64,000 nt of DNA, taken from assembly GCF_000764305.2 (NCBI RefSeq), contig NW_025935888.1, positions 1-64,000 of the forward strand. Reading direction: 5' to 3'. Position 1 is the stretch's first letter. The number at the start of each line of letters is the position of its first letter. Of this stretch, positions 35,937 to 47,454 are shown in pieces. The stretch comes from Hyalella azteca. Taxonomy: Eukaryota; Arthropoda; Malacostraca; Amphipoda; Hyalellidae. The notes under the pieces were generated by a model, which saw nothing but the letters and a program-made list of their open reading frames with translations, did not search any database and was not told where the DNA came from. A program made the position numbers and the translations under genes.

Positions 35937-36500
35937 CACGCGGCAGAATATCATTTCTCTATCCTTTGTTTGCGAAAACATATATACCATCGTTCATGCT
36001 ATATATGCACCTAATGGTCTGGTAACGGTAGCACATTGTCAATGGCATTCGTCCCTATACAGGTTTTGTCACGATACAATTGTGACGAAAGGATCAGAAT
36101 TCGGATCCCTCAGTGAATTTACATGGCCTATTGTACATTGATTTTCATTTATTGAGGTTAATCTTTTGATAAGAGCGCAATATTTTTTTGATTTTCGAAA
36201 CGGTTATACCGCTTGGAATGACAATATAGTACTACGTAACTAGATACATTCATTAATCCAATAAGAATTCTGCACGGCCGGGAAGAAAGCTATGCATTTC
36301 ATTTAAATAAATATTAAAGCTTTGAAATGTACAATAACACATCAATATTGTGAAACTCTACACTTGTATTAGCATGATGAAAAATAAGTGGGTTGGAAAT
36401 GGGACAGGCGATACTGTAATAACAATAAACTTTACGCCCGCATTTGTCAAATAGAAGAAACGTTAAAAACATAACTACGCATGTCAAATTCAATGATTTT
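35937..36500. other. Unique sequence
   Basis: No supported feature. Confidence 0.45.
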
Positions 36501-36829
36501 ATGACGTCACACGGTAAGGCATGAACATCAGTCATGACATCACACGGCACGGCATGAACATCAGTCATGACATCACACGGTACGGCATGAACATCAATCA
36601 TGGCATCACACGGTACGGCATGAACATCAGTCATGACATCACACGGCAGGGCATGAACATCAATCATGCCATCACACGGCACGGCATGAACATCAATCAT
36701 GACATCACACGGCAGGGCATGAACATCAATCATGACATCACACGGCACGGCATGAACATCAGTCATGACATCACACGGCACGGCATGAACATCAGTCAGG
36801 ACATCACACGGTACGACATGAACATCACA
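36501..36829. repeat. 33-bp minisatellite (~10 copies), open on both strands
   Basis: Unit ATGACATCACACGGCACGGC plus ATGAACATCAGTC. The 33-bp period keeps frames open: an 11-residue Met-Asn-Ile-Ser-His-Asp-Ile-Thr-Arg-His-Gly repeat on the plus strand and a Pro-Cys-Asp-Val-Met-Thr-Asp-Val-His-Ala-type repeat on the minus strand (36314-36781). Both are judged spurious. Confidence 0.92.
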
Positions 36830-37266
36830 CTATAAATTTAATTTGTCCCATAACAAGTGAGCGAGAAATTATTCGAAGAACGCAATCAGAACTTCTGTGA
36901 TGCAGCACGAAAAGTTCATGATTTTGACAAAATTTTCCTTTCCTGCACTAATTCAATGACAACTTGCTTCCAGAATAAATTTTAGCAGGAAGAGAATTCC
37001 ATTATTTTAAATTAAATTTGCATGTATTTCAACAAAGAGTCCTGTTCTAAATGCAACAAAAACATGATTGGAAACTCAATTTTAGGATTATTCTTCATGA
37101 ATATTTTGTTCGCCCTGCTGGGTGCGGTAAATTTAATTTATTTATTATGGCTCAAATTTGTTGGTTTTTCGTTTAGGCTCCTCGATTTGTGTCTAAAAAG
37201 TTAGGACGACTCAATTTGCAGCAATAAACTCTTCTTTCACATTTGCATTCGAAAAAAGTGATGGAT
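36830..37266. other. Unique sequence
   Basis: A 60-codon frame at 37022-37204 has a hydrophobic middle (Leu/Phe/Ile-rich) but no signal, splice or homology clue. Confidence 0.4.
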
Positions 37267-37659
37267 GTACCACAATAAACAACAATACCTACTATCACAT
37301 GTAAGTGATGTAACACAATACACAATAAAGAATGCGATGTACGTAAGTGTTTACATATACCACAATAAAGAAAGTGGTGTGTGTGTTCACTTATACCACA
37401 ATAAAGAAAGTGATGTAAGTGTTTTCATATACCACAATAAAGAAAGTGATGTATGTGTTTTCATATACCGCAATAAAAAAGTGATGTATGCGTTCACTTA
37501 TACCACAATAAAGAAAGTGATGTATGCGTTCACTTATACCACAATAAAGAAAGTGATGAATGCGTTTTCATATACCACAATAAAGAAAGTGGTGTATGTG
37601 TTTTCATATACCGCAATAAAGAAAGTGGTGTATGTGTTTTCATATACCGCAATAAAGAA
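37267..37659. repeat. 36-bp minisatellite (~11 copies)
   Basis: Unit TACCACAATAAAGAAAGTGA plus TGTATGTGTTTTCATA. The 36-bp period produces a plus-strand 12-residue Val-Phe-Ile-Tyr-His-Asn-Lys-Glu-Ser-Asp-Val-Cys repeat, with one-base slips that shift frame near 37475. Considered translated repeat. Confidence 0.92.
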
Positions 37660-37934
37660 TTTACCCGTCAGTTGCATGACTTTTTACAATTACTATGTAC
37701 CATTTGAATATAATTTTGTTCGTATGGCGGGTGTATATGTGAGTGGCAGAATAATTAGTCTCTATTACATGTTGGGGAACTAAACCGAATGACCTTCTTG
37801 AAATAGACAATGGAATTTAAATGGGAAATTTTCAAGGCATAATTACGGTCTCTCATTTGAATGTACAATGAAACGGAAAAACAATTTTAACGTACATTTA
37901 GAATGAGGAATCTTTTTGATTTACATTAAAAGTA
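37660..37934. other. Unique sequence
   Basis: No feature; leads directly into the TA-flanked MITE. Confidence 0.4.
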
Positions 37935-38146
37935 CACTGTTAGAAAAATTACCGTTAACGGTATTACCGGCGTTTCAGTGGCCGGTCGGCACGTGAAAAG
38001 AACTACCGTGTCGCCGTTTTTATTCTTATTTAACAATAAAAATCCGTAAAACATCTGATAAAAACGGCGAAACAGTTTATTTTCACGGGGCGACCGGCCA
38101 CTAGAACGCCGGTAAGACCGTTTTTTCACCGTTTTTTCTAACAGTG
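37935..38146. mobile_element. 212-bp palindromic MITE with TA target-site duplication
   Basis: Starts CACTGTTAGAAAAATTACCG and ends CACCGTTTTTTCTAACAGTG; the outer CACTGTTAGAAAAA / TTTTTCTAACAGTG are inverted repeats. TA stands on both sides (37933-37934 and 38147-38148). Complementarity continues through most of the element (AGTGGCCGGTCG / CGACCGGCCACT; CGCCGTTTTTAT / ATAAAAACGGCG). Size, TA duplication and foldback shape are typical of Tc1/mariner-type MITEs. No transposase is present, so it would depend on one elsewhere. Confidence 0.9.
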
Positions 38147-38422
38147 TAGAAGGTAGTAATGCTGTTCAAAGTGAACAGAAATTGAAGTGAAGAACAAGAG
38201 AGAAAAGGCGGACAAACAAGCTAAACCAGCATTTCAATGGGGAGAACTGAATGGTTCACTGAAGGCTGAAGCTGCAGGTAATTACTGAAATGAAGCGTAC
38301 AGCTTGCTTGCTTTGCAACTAGTGAGCCATAATCATATTGTTCATATTAGCGTGGGGTTAAGTCACGCTCAAACATTGAATATTACCAAGCACCCTGAAA
38401 CCAGTTCAAAAAAAGAAAATTC
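38147..38422. other. Unique sequence
   Basis: No feature supported. Confidence 0.4.
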
Positions 38423-38775
38423 TTCATCGTGATCATACAACTTATATAATTTCTTGTAGAGAAAATGAAATTTTTGTTTCTCGAAACTTAATTTCGTTGC
38501 TTGTTGAAAATAATTTTGCGCACCGCTCAATAATATACGACATCATAATAATTTATCAAATCTCCTGCTGAAAGAATAAAATAAATATCTATTTCATTGT
38601 GATCATACTAATTTATAGAAATTTTAGGAGAGAGAATAATAATTTTTGTTTCTCGAAACTTAATTTCGTTTCTTGCTGAAAGTAATTTTGCGCACCGAGA
38701 TATCAATAATTAATTTATGTCATCATAATAATTGATCAAATCTTCTGTTAAAAAAATGAAATAGTTGTCTATTGG
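38423..38775. repeat. 170-bp tandem duplication
   Basis: TTCATCGTGATCATACAACT (38423) and TTCATTGTGATCATACTAAT (38593) begin the two copies, which share TTTTTGTTTCTCGAAACTTA, ATTTCGTTGCTTG and TAATTTTGCGCACCG. Several indels show moderate age. Confidence 0.9.
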
Positions 38776-38925
38776 TATTTAATTTCGTTTGATAATATGA
38801 ATAGTTCTGTGCAAGAGTTCAACACGATAGGATACTATTACATCAACAGATAATGCCCCGCGATGCAGCTCTGGGCTTGCCGTTAATTCCTTGAATCCGC
38901 GGCCCTCCAAAGTTTAATGAGAATT

Positions 38926-39253
38926 CCAGAGCTTGCAACCACGGCTCAGGTACATAATGGCGGTATAGGTACCGTTATTAGGTTACCACTATCTTATACT
39001 GTGTGAATTGCCGTCGAACTTTAGAATTACTTTTTAATCTGCTTTTTTTGTCGTGGTGAATAATTTCAGTAGGATAAGACGATGCCAGAGCTTGCAACCA
39101 CGGCTCAGGTACATAATGGCGGTACAGGTATACCATTGATAATTATTGCAGGTTACCACAATCTTATACTGGGTGAACTTTAACTTTACTTTACGAACTT
39201 TAGAATTACTTTTTAATCTGCTTTTTTGCCGTGGTGGCTCATTTCAGTAGGCC
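38926..39253. repeat. 158-bp tandem duplication
   Basis: CCAGAGCTTGCAACCACGGC starts at 38926 and 39084. Both copies contain GGTACATAATGGCGGTA, TTTAGAATTACTTTTTAATC, TGCTTTTTTG and CATTTCAGTAGG (AATTTCAGTAGG in copy 1). The second copy has a ~14-bp ACTTTA-type internal expansion. Confidence 0.93.
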
Positions 39254-39352
39254 AAGGAAGTAAGCCTATGTAAGAAAGGCCAAGACAATTTCTACCATAT
39301 TCATTAGAAAAATTAGTAACGCCACAGTACAACAACTGATTTTATTGAAAGT

Positions 39353-39448
39353 CGGGCGACGCTCCAGTGCTGCGGGCCATCGGGCGACGCTCCAGTGCTG
39401 CGGGCCATCGGGCGACGCTCCAGTGCTGCGGGCCATCGGGCGGCGCTG
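39353..39448. repeat. 28-bp GC-rich tandem repeat (~3.4 copies)
   Basis: Units of CGGGCGACGCTCCAGTGCTG plus CGGGCCAT, almost identical. Overlapping frames on both strands are repeat shadows. Confidence 0.95.
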
Positions 39449-39951
39449 CAGGGACAGAGACGAAGGCAGACGTCGTCCCAACAAATGACTCTCATTAGAG
39501 GCCGCGACCCAGGACGGCTACGGCGTAGACGGATGCTCCAGTCGCACCACACCATGAAGCTATACCATACAAATTGAGAGAACTTCTGAACTCGCATCAA
39601 AACACGATAAAGAAAAGAGGACTTTATTTTTATGTTATTATGATAAGCCTATCCAATGTATTTGCTGTAATTTTTGTTGGTTTCATTGCTATAATTCATT
39701 TTATTACACGCCACACGCAGTTGTGACACACCAACGAACAAATCTACAGAAATAGCGAGGAAAGAAGCTTCGTGCCTGCAGCTTTTAGCTCCAAGCGGGA
39801 ATTTAAAATAATAATCATCAGTGCAACCTAGTCAACAAATTCTCTCAAAGTTTGCTGAGAAACAACTTTATTCTCTTTCCGCTCGCTTCAAGTTTTAACA
39901 TTCTCATTATTACTGAAGTCACAGAAATAGCTATTACCCTGGGCGTTGCCA
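39449..39951. other. Unique sequence
   Basis: No supported feature. Confidence 0.45.
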
Positions 39952-40110
39952 ACACTAAGAGAAATTAGTGAGACTTTGTCCAAATAGTGATGCACTCATA
40001 GTCATCTTTACCCAGTTTGGCCCGGCAAAAGGGCGTATCAGTGCTACCTGCTCGGCTGTGAAATGGCGTCACTATTCGAGAAAATAGGACCCATTCATTT
40101 CCTGTGTGTA
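39952..40110 (+). mobile_element. Family A element, copy 7
   Basis: ACACTAAGAGAAATTAGTGA, GACTTTGTCCAAATAGTGAT, GCACTC, then CCCGGCAAAAGGGCGTATCA, GTGCTACCTGCTCGGCTGTG, and right end GGACCCATTCATTTCCTGTG. The terminal boxes are slightly mutated. Confidence 0.8.
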
Positions 40111-40392
40111 ATGTACTGAAAGGGCTGAACTCTACGGATAAAAATTTAGTCTTTTATGTCGTAGTTTTATGCTTTTTTTTAGTATTTTCATGCTGTCACG
40201 TGTGAAAAAGTCGCGCTGTATGTGCCTACAGGTACGCTGGGGCAACTTAAACCTCCCTGAAGTGCAAATAACTTGCAAGCAATGCTTGGTGAGACTTGGT
40301 CTAGCAACTGCTGCATGGAGGCCTTGGCATGTCTCCGTGGAGTGCTGGTCCAGGAGTTAGCTTGGCAGCAACACTGTTGTTTGACAAGCGCA

Positions 40393-40473
40393 ATGCTGAC
40401 TTGGCAGGCGCAATGATGCTTGGCAGGTGCAATGATGCTTGGCAGGTGCAATGCTGCTTGGCAGGTGCAATGC
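40393..40473. repeat. 19-bp tandem repeat cut by an adapter
   Basis: About four units of CTTGGCAGGTGCAATGATG. The array ends exactly where the mate-pair adapter begins, so its natural right end is unknown. Confidence 0.92.
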
Positions 40474-40511
40474 CTGTCTCTTATACACATCTAGATGTGT
40501 ATAAGAGACAG
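40474..40511. other. Nextera mate-pair junction adapter (artefact), copy 1
   Basis: The 19-bp transposon mosaic end CTGTCTCTTATACACATCT is followed directly by its reverse complement AGATGTGTATAAGAGACAG: exactly the 38-bp circularisation junction of Nextera mate-pair libraries. Translations give the well-known contaminant tags Ser-Tyr-Thr-His-Leu-Asp-Val-Tyr-Lys-Arg-Gln and Met-Cys-Ile-Arg-Asp-Arg. Not biological. Confidence 0.99.
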
Positions 40512-41152
40512 CTTTAACCGTCCACATTGACTTTCCAGTCCTGTTGTGACTACAGCCATTATACGTTAATTTCTACCGGGCCCTCATGATTTAAAGCGAC
40601 CTGAACTGACTTTAGCCAAACTGTCAAGCCTCCAAACGACCTGCCCTGACTTCTGTTGATTTGCTACTGATGACATCAGAATCTATTTCAATGCTTCGTA
40701 TCAGTCAAGACTTCCTGTATAATTGTCTGGTGATTAGTATGCAATATTTTACACTTCAAAACTAACATGCTACCCATAAATTTTGTAAAAAGTATGCTCT
40801 ATGTTTGGCAAACCTAACTGTCTCGTTGAATTAATGTCATGCTGTCATTGAAGTAACTCTACTAATAAAGAGAGCAAGGCAAGTGTTGCTTCTACACGTC
40901 AAAGAAAATATCAACAAGGCCCCCTGGCTCGATGAAAAGTCGTCTGAGAATTAAGAAATTTTTAATTCACATGAAATATACTGTTTTTACCACTTCAACT
41001 CTACTAGTTGTTAGCTGCATGGAATTGTGTACGGATGATACTACAACATACACATTAGTAAAATGTTTGATGGCTTTAAAATACTAATAATTGAATTAAT
41101 TGGGGGAGGGGGTGAATAATTAAACGATTTTTTGCTGTACGAATCACAAGCA
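40512..41152. other. Unique sequence between adapter and microsatellite
   Basis: Holds no recognisable gene. Its placement beside the 19-bp array is suspect because of the adapter. Confidence 0.5.
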
Positions 41153-41664
<512 letters not shown>

Positions 41665-41701
41665 GGACACGAAAGCGAGCTAAGAAAAATGTGGTAAAAT
41701 A

Positions 41702-42415
41702 TAACCGAGGAAGCAGTAAATCAGTCATGGAACACTGAATAGTTACTCATTTAAAATAAATACAATCGAGGAAGCCGTAAATCAGTCATGGAACCCTGAA
41801 TAGTTACTCATTTTATATAAATACAACCAAAGAAGCAGTAAATCAGTCATGGAACACTGAATAGCTACTCGATTTATATAAATATAACCGAGGAAGCAGT
41901 AAATCAGTCATGGAACCCTGAATAGTTACTCATTTTATATAAATATAACCGAGGAAGCAGTAAATCAGTCATGGAACACTGAACAGTTACTCATTTAAAA
42001 TAAATACAATCGAGGAAGCAGTAAATCAGTCTCTCGCTACAAAGCTTCATTAATTACTTGCTAGGGCACACGATTCTGCAAGTTTGTCGTCGGGCTGACA
42101 CGCAGTTTGAATAGTTACTCATTTTATATAAATATAACCGAAGAAGCAGTAAATTAGTCATGGAACACTGAATAGTTACTCATTTTATATAAATATAACT
42201 GAGGAAGCAGTAAATCAGTCTCTCGCTACAAAGCTTGTAAATCAGTCATGGAACACTGAATAGTTACTCATTTTATATAAATATAACTGAGGAAGCAGTA
42301 AATCAGTCTCTCGCTACAAAGCTTCATTAATTACTTGCTAGGGCGCACGATGCTGCAAGTTTGTCGTCAGGCTGACACGCAGCCCCACAGGCTACAGTCG
42401 AGAGTTCACTTCTCA
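41702..42415. repeat. 61-bp tandem array with a duplicated interposed segment
   Basis: Units GAGGAAGCAGTAAATCAGTC, ATGGAACACTGAATAGTTAC, TCATTTTATATAAATATAAC at roughly 61-bp spacing. Twice the pattern is joined to TCTCGCTACAAAGCTTCATT, AATTACTTGCTAGGG and TTTGTCGTC-GGCTGACACGCAG (about 42030-42110 and 42308-42380), with a shorter version at 42219-42237. This is a compound array, not a simple one. Confidence 0.9.
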
Positions 42416-44283
42416 GTGCAGATGCGTCATTCGCCTAGTTCATATGTTGCATTACTGATATAAAACCTGATAGTTATTTAAATTGTTTTATAATGATCAC
42501 AAAAATCACTGAACATCAGTTCATCGATGGTATAGAACTGATGCACTAAAGTCTATCAAGCTGGACTTGACGTTGCATCAAAGTCAGGCTCAAGAAGAAC
42601 ACTTCTAATTACGGAACTCCTACTGGCTTTGCAAGTAAACTCAGCTCGTCTCGTGAGGAAAAGAATGAGTGACGCAGCAAGAGCCGCTATCTCTGGCAAG
42701 GCTTGGAATTTAATTAAAAGTGTCGAGAAGTAAAGCCTGAGTCCGACAAGCTTTGAATCAGCATCCTTCGTCAGTACAATTCCTTGTTACCGAACACCCG
42801 AAGAGCTGAGCTTCAGAGCGTTTGATTTCAAAGCCTTCACTCAATACCCTTGGGGGTTTGGATGGATGAGCTTCCGGCCTTGAAGATCTTCTCTGGTAAT
42901 GTGGCTTCTCGTGTTTTCAATAAAGTTTGCAAAACGAGTTTGTTGGCCTGCCACGAACATTTTTCACCATAAGCTAAACGAGAAAAAAGATCAACTCAAC
43001 CTACTTTCCATTGGGCTCAAGGTTTGTTACTACAATAAGCCACCGGTAAAAAACTATACGAAATTTAGAGGTATTTATTTATTATTTGACAAAATCCACG
43101 GTTTATGTACCTAATATTTAACAAGGCAGCGAAAGAATATTTGATGATGACTTCATTTTTTTATTTTTACCCTAAATTGCAACGTGATAGAAAAATCAGG
43201 AAGTGTTTTAAGTTGGACATTTTGAAGCAAGTTTTTTATTCAGATGATTAATTCTTTAATTCATGAACGCTTCAATTAAATTAAAAGTCAATGAGAATTC
43301 AATTAACTAAAGATAAAGATTCAACGATGTTAAACATCAGATCTCAAATTAAAAAGACTTTTAAAATAAAAACAGGCAACATTAGACAACATCGAGAAAA
43401 CGTGCGTTCAGTTCAGAAGTAAAACAAGAATAAGTTTTTGTGAAGACAGAAAAGCCTCTTCAGTAACTAAATATGCGTTACTTAATCGAGTTATTCAAAG
43501 TTAAAAAATAAAAGAAGTAGGAAAAACTTCTTAAAATTAAGCACGGCAAAGCATTTTTTTCATGGTCGCTGTGACAAGACGACCTCGATAAAAACAGGCA
43601 ATAAAGCGCGTTATTGGATTTGTGACATAGAAGCTCATCTAGAAGGCTGGTCCTTCAAGAAAACAGCAGATTTTCCCTTCAGAAGGCGATTTGTGTTGGT
43701 GAGAAAGCCTTTGAAGCGGCAACATTAAAGGAAAGTCATGACTGGAGCAGAGCTTAGATTATTCCAGGCACTGTAATTCAATGGAAAAAAATCTCCGGCT
43801 TGAACTCATTAACGTTTAACATATGCAAGAACGACGTTGAAATGGAGAGCTTTACGCAAATTCTGGCAGGTCGCTCACCATGATTCGCTTTTATTTAACA
43901 TATTTTAGTTGGGCGTGAGCAACTTTAATTGAGCGTCTGCACACAAACAGGGGTTACACTGTCTCTAGGCACAGGAATACTGATTCATGAAAGTTTGATC
44001 GATGACCATGAATGCATTTGATTAAAATGTTCAGGTAGTTAAATGGTGAGGTTTTTTATCAAAAAGTCAGGTTTCGGAAAATAAATTCAATGCATCAACG
44101 GAGTTTGTAAGACAAGGGAGCTAGGAAAAGGAGGTAGAAAATTTAAGGAAAATTTACTCAAAATTGATAAAATGCATGAAAAACCATTGAAATTGAAATC
44201 ATAAAGAAGTATCCAAATTATCTTCTATTTTACGGAAAACAAACTGATATCTACAAAAAATTAAAGAAATATATGTACAATGT
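42416..44283. other. Unique AT-rich sequence
   Basis: No supported gene or repeat. A 71-codon frame at 42899-43114 has no recognisable motif. Confidence 0.45.
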
Positions 44284-44321
44284 CTGTCTCTTATACACAT
44301 CTAGATGTGTATAAGAGACAG
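44284..44321. other. Nextera mate-pair junction adapter (artefact), copy 2
   Basis: Identical 38-bp junction (CTGTCTCTTATACACATCT plus its reverse complement). It shows that untrimmed mate-pair reads were merged into this contig, so sequence on the two sides may not be adjacent in the genome. Confidence 0.99.
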
Positions 44322-44417
44322 CTTTTATTGTAGATGATGTAGAGGTAGAATAAATGACATTTTCTGTGATTTTTACTAGTTTCTCCTTTATTGATATGAT
44401 ATTGCCATATACATTAA

Positions 44418-44496
44418 NCCATGAATATGACCAGACTAGCCGTATGGAAGTCACTTCACTTCCATGAATATGACCAGACTAGCCGTATGGAAGTCG
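44418..44496. repeat. 43-bp direct duplication after an N
   Basis: Immediately after N at 44418, CCATGAATATGACCAGACTA followed by GCCGTATGGAAGTC occurs twice, 43 bp apart. Exact identity next to a gap suggests overlapping contig ends joined without merging. Confidence 0.85.
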
Positions 44497-45076
44497 CTCT
44501 TTTTCTAGCTTCTGCCTCTGTGCTCTGCATCATTGGCCATAAAGCGCACAATAAAAGATGACCTCAATGACGAGGGCGATATCTTCATCATGAGCTCTTC
44601 TTTCTATGACGTTGGTGCGCCGCTCTGGTATATCATTAATGCGGGTCGTATATGAATATCGTCGCGGCGTATATAGGAGTTAATACCTTGTAGAGGACAG
44701 CAAACGAGGGCATTAAGGAGTGGTGTTGCCATCACGAGACGTTCAGGCATATTAACGCAGCTCATTTCTGACGTTATAATGAAGAAGAAAGTAAAGAAAT
44801 CAACATTTGTAATTAGATTTTTTGTTTATTTTACAGAATAATTACACGGAGCTTCAGCTAGCTGGGATTGTGCTAAGAAAGTTTGCAATTTTTTTTTAAA
44901 TTAGGTTAAGGAAAACATTGTGCATTGTTCGTGAACTCCTTAAAGTCATTATAAAGAAGGCGTGATGAAGTGAAACATTGTAAATTAGTACAAGGCTATA
45001 CAGGAATCCAGGTCTTTTAGAGGGAAACTTGAGAGCTTTTTTTGGACTTATTTTTCGGTTGTGCAGGAAATATCGT
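44497..45076. other. Unique sequence
   Basis: No supported feature. Confidence 0.45.
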
Positions 45077-45166
45077 GCAGTCAATATATGTATATTGACT
45101 GTCTGCAGTCAATATACATATATTGACTGCAGACGAGACTGCACAAAGTATCTTGGGCAGTCTCGT
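45077..45166. repeat. Compound palindrome: 25-bp perfect inverted repeat plus 11-bp inverted repeat
   Basis: Arms 45077-45101 and 45106-45130 are exact reverse complements around TCTG, and each arm is itself palindromic (CAGTCAATATA / TATATTGACTG around TG). Just outside, GACGAGACTGC and GCAGTCTCGTC form a second perfect 11-bp inverted repeat. Confidence 0.95.
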
Positions 45167-46800
45167 CATCGTGAAAAAGTATACGTTTGACACGGAAAAA
45201 GAGTCCATTATTATTACAGGGGCAATGATCGAAATAGTCTAAACCTATGAGCACAAATGAGAGAATAAATAAAAATTCTTCATAAATTTTTAAAAAGCTT
45301 TGCTATTGGTGCTTTCGTATAAAGTTTGCCGCCTTTGTCGGTCATTAATGCAGAAAGAATTTGATTTATGTCCTGCTGTGCAAACATGGGATGTAGTTCA
45401 GCTGGCATTTCTATTAATCTGAGTTTGTTCTTAAAAAATATCGAATCAAAAGAAATTATCGACAAAGAACCCTACCGATAAACAGTGCTACAGAGCTCGT
45501 TCAAAAGCTTGTTCTATGAATGCCGAACTTGAAATAAAATGTAAATTGCTATACAGAAAAGTTTGCTTATAGGTATTGAATGGCTTCCACAGATTCATGA
45601 TATTTTTATGATGACATTGAAGCAAGTAGTGTGAACTCTTGACCATATTATGCTTATGATCATCATGATAAGAGTTGCTGGGCAACAGTGGCCATACAAC
45701 GTGTCGACACAGAGAGACTAATTAGCGTAACCATACAGCAGCTCATGGTAACTGTCATGAATCAAGGGACACATTTCATACATAACTGAAGAGAACTCTT
45801 TCACTAGCTATACCAATGAATGTTTATTTTATTGGCATTCGTAGCGAGTTTTTAGCGTATCACTAAGTTACATGAAGGCCTTTTGTGTTAAATGAAGGCA
45901 CTAAATTAAATGAAGGTTTTTAAGGTAGAGGTACAATATTACACACTTGCATTTACACTTATTTGTACATTAAATAGTATCATAATTACAATAAACACCG
46001 GAGAATAATCCGGTAATGTGATTATGCAGATTCTGAATGATTATGAATTAAGTGAGATTTTATACGACTTGAATTTCCTTATGTTATAACTTGCGCACAA
46101 AATTTGCAAAATAGCATTTTGAGCACAATACAATGTTTAATATATAGCTTAATCGTGCCGTCATGTTGCCTTAAAAAAGTTAAATATGTTCTATATGTTC
46201 TATTTAAATTATAAATTTTGCATTGGAAAATAACTATTCAACTGTTCTGAAAACCGGAGATGCTAAAAAAAGTTCAGAAAGGATTCCCGTACTAAAGACA
46301 ACCGACGATGAAATAAAATGAATAAAAAACGAGGCTACGACCCCACGACTGTCTCTCCTGTGCCACATCGACGACTTTTGTTTGAGAAGCCTGCGAATTT
46401 TTGCTCTGGAATATTGAAGGGAACTTTCAGAGCAATGGACCGTTGGGCGCTTTCAAAGGAGCACTCGATTGCATAAAAGACCGTCCGTCGTTGATTTAGT
46501 GGACGACAACGCAACTCCGACGGCAGTGTTATATTCCCGCTCGGACGAGAAACTGTCTTCAGCCTCCACTGAACTTGTACGGCAAAACTGGAATGCATTT
46601 CTCTGATGTTTTCTAACGGGAAAATTTATGGATAAATCAGAATATCGATGAGGTAATAAGAAGGCCAGATGCGTCGGGATACATGGACACGTTATTTAAA
46701 TTAGACTAATATCGGCAGGTAATTTTAGAGCGGTGAGATTGCGGAATACACGTGGCAGACCTAACTCAATGCTTGAATTCGCGTTCCTTTCACTTGCCTT
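45167..46800. other. Unique sequence
   Basis: No supported feature. A minus-strand frame at 46335-46598 (87 codons) lies in a GC-richer patch but matches nothing I recognise. Confidence 0.45.
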
Positions 46801-46896
46801 CAGTATCAGCGATACTTTATTTCAGTGTTACTCTAATCCATGTTGCCTGCAGTATCAGCGATACTTTATTTCAGTGTTACTCTAATCCATGTTGCT
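46801..46896. repeat. 49-bp tandem duplication
   Basis: CAGTATCAGCGATACTTTAT, TTCAGTGTTACTCTAATCCA, TGTTGC twice in a row (46801 and 46850), identical: a recent duplication. Confidence 0.96.
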
Positions 46897-47454
46897 GAAG
46901 TTCCCGCAAATTCTTGAATATTGGATTGTTTTTAATGCCAGTTTTTTAATGGAGAAACTTTGAACATAGAATTATTAATGAAACTCGCATGGCAAGCATT
47001 TGGACTTTGCTATGCTATTATTGTGAAAAATTTGTGAATAATACAGGATTCTTGGAGGAATAACAAACATCCCTGCATCTAAATATAGTACATCATTCAT
47101 ATAAACTGCACAAGCTCGATTATATTGTATTCATGATCTCAAGTGAAATTTGAATTAGGCAACTTCTAAGTGGTGGCGCATAAGTTTTATTATATGAATT
47201 GAAACGTTAAAACATTCGGCATCAGTAATGTATGTTTAAAAATCAAGCTCAAACTATTATTATGGAATTCGGTGAATTGATAAAAGACTCAATGCGCATA
47301 TATTCTCGACACCGCAAAAATGAATAAAAGTCCGATGGAAATGCCTATGGCAATGTCGTGAATTCTGCATAGAAAGAATCAAACTTGCAATTTAATATCA
47401 TTTCTAATAATAAACTTGAAAATTAAGCAAACAGAACATAGATGCAACAAAAGG
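46897..47454. other. Unique AT-rich sequence
   Basis: No feature. Confidence 0.45.

Noticed and set aside
40329..40517. Frames ending in Ser-Tyr-Thr-His-Leu-Asp-Val-Tyr-Lys-Arg-Gln
   Set aside because: The tail comes from the mate-pair adapter; the same tail appears at 44.3 kb.
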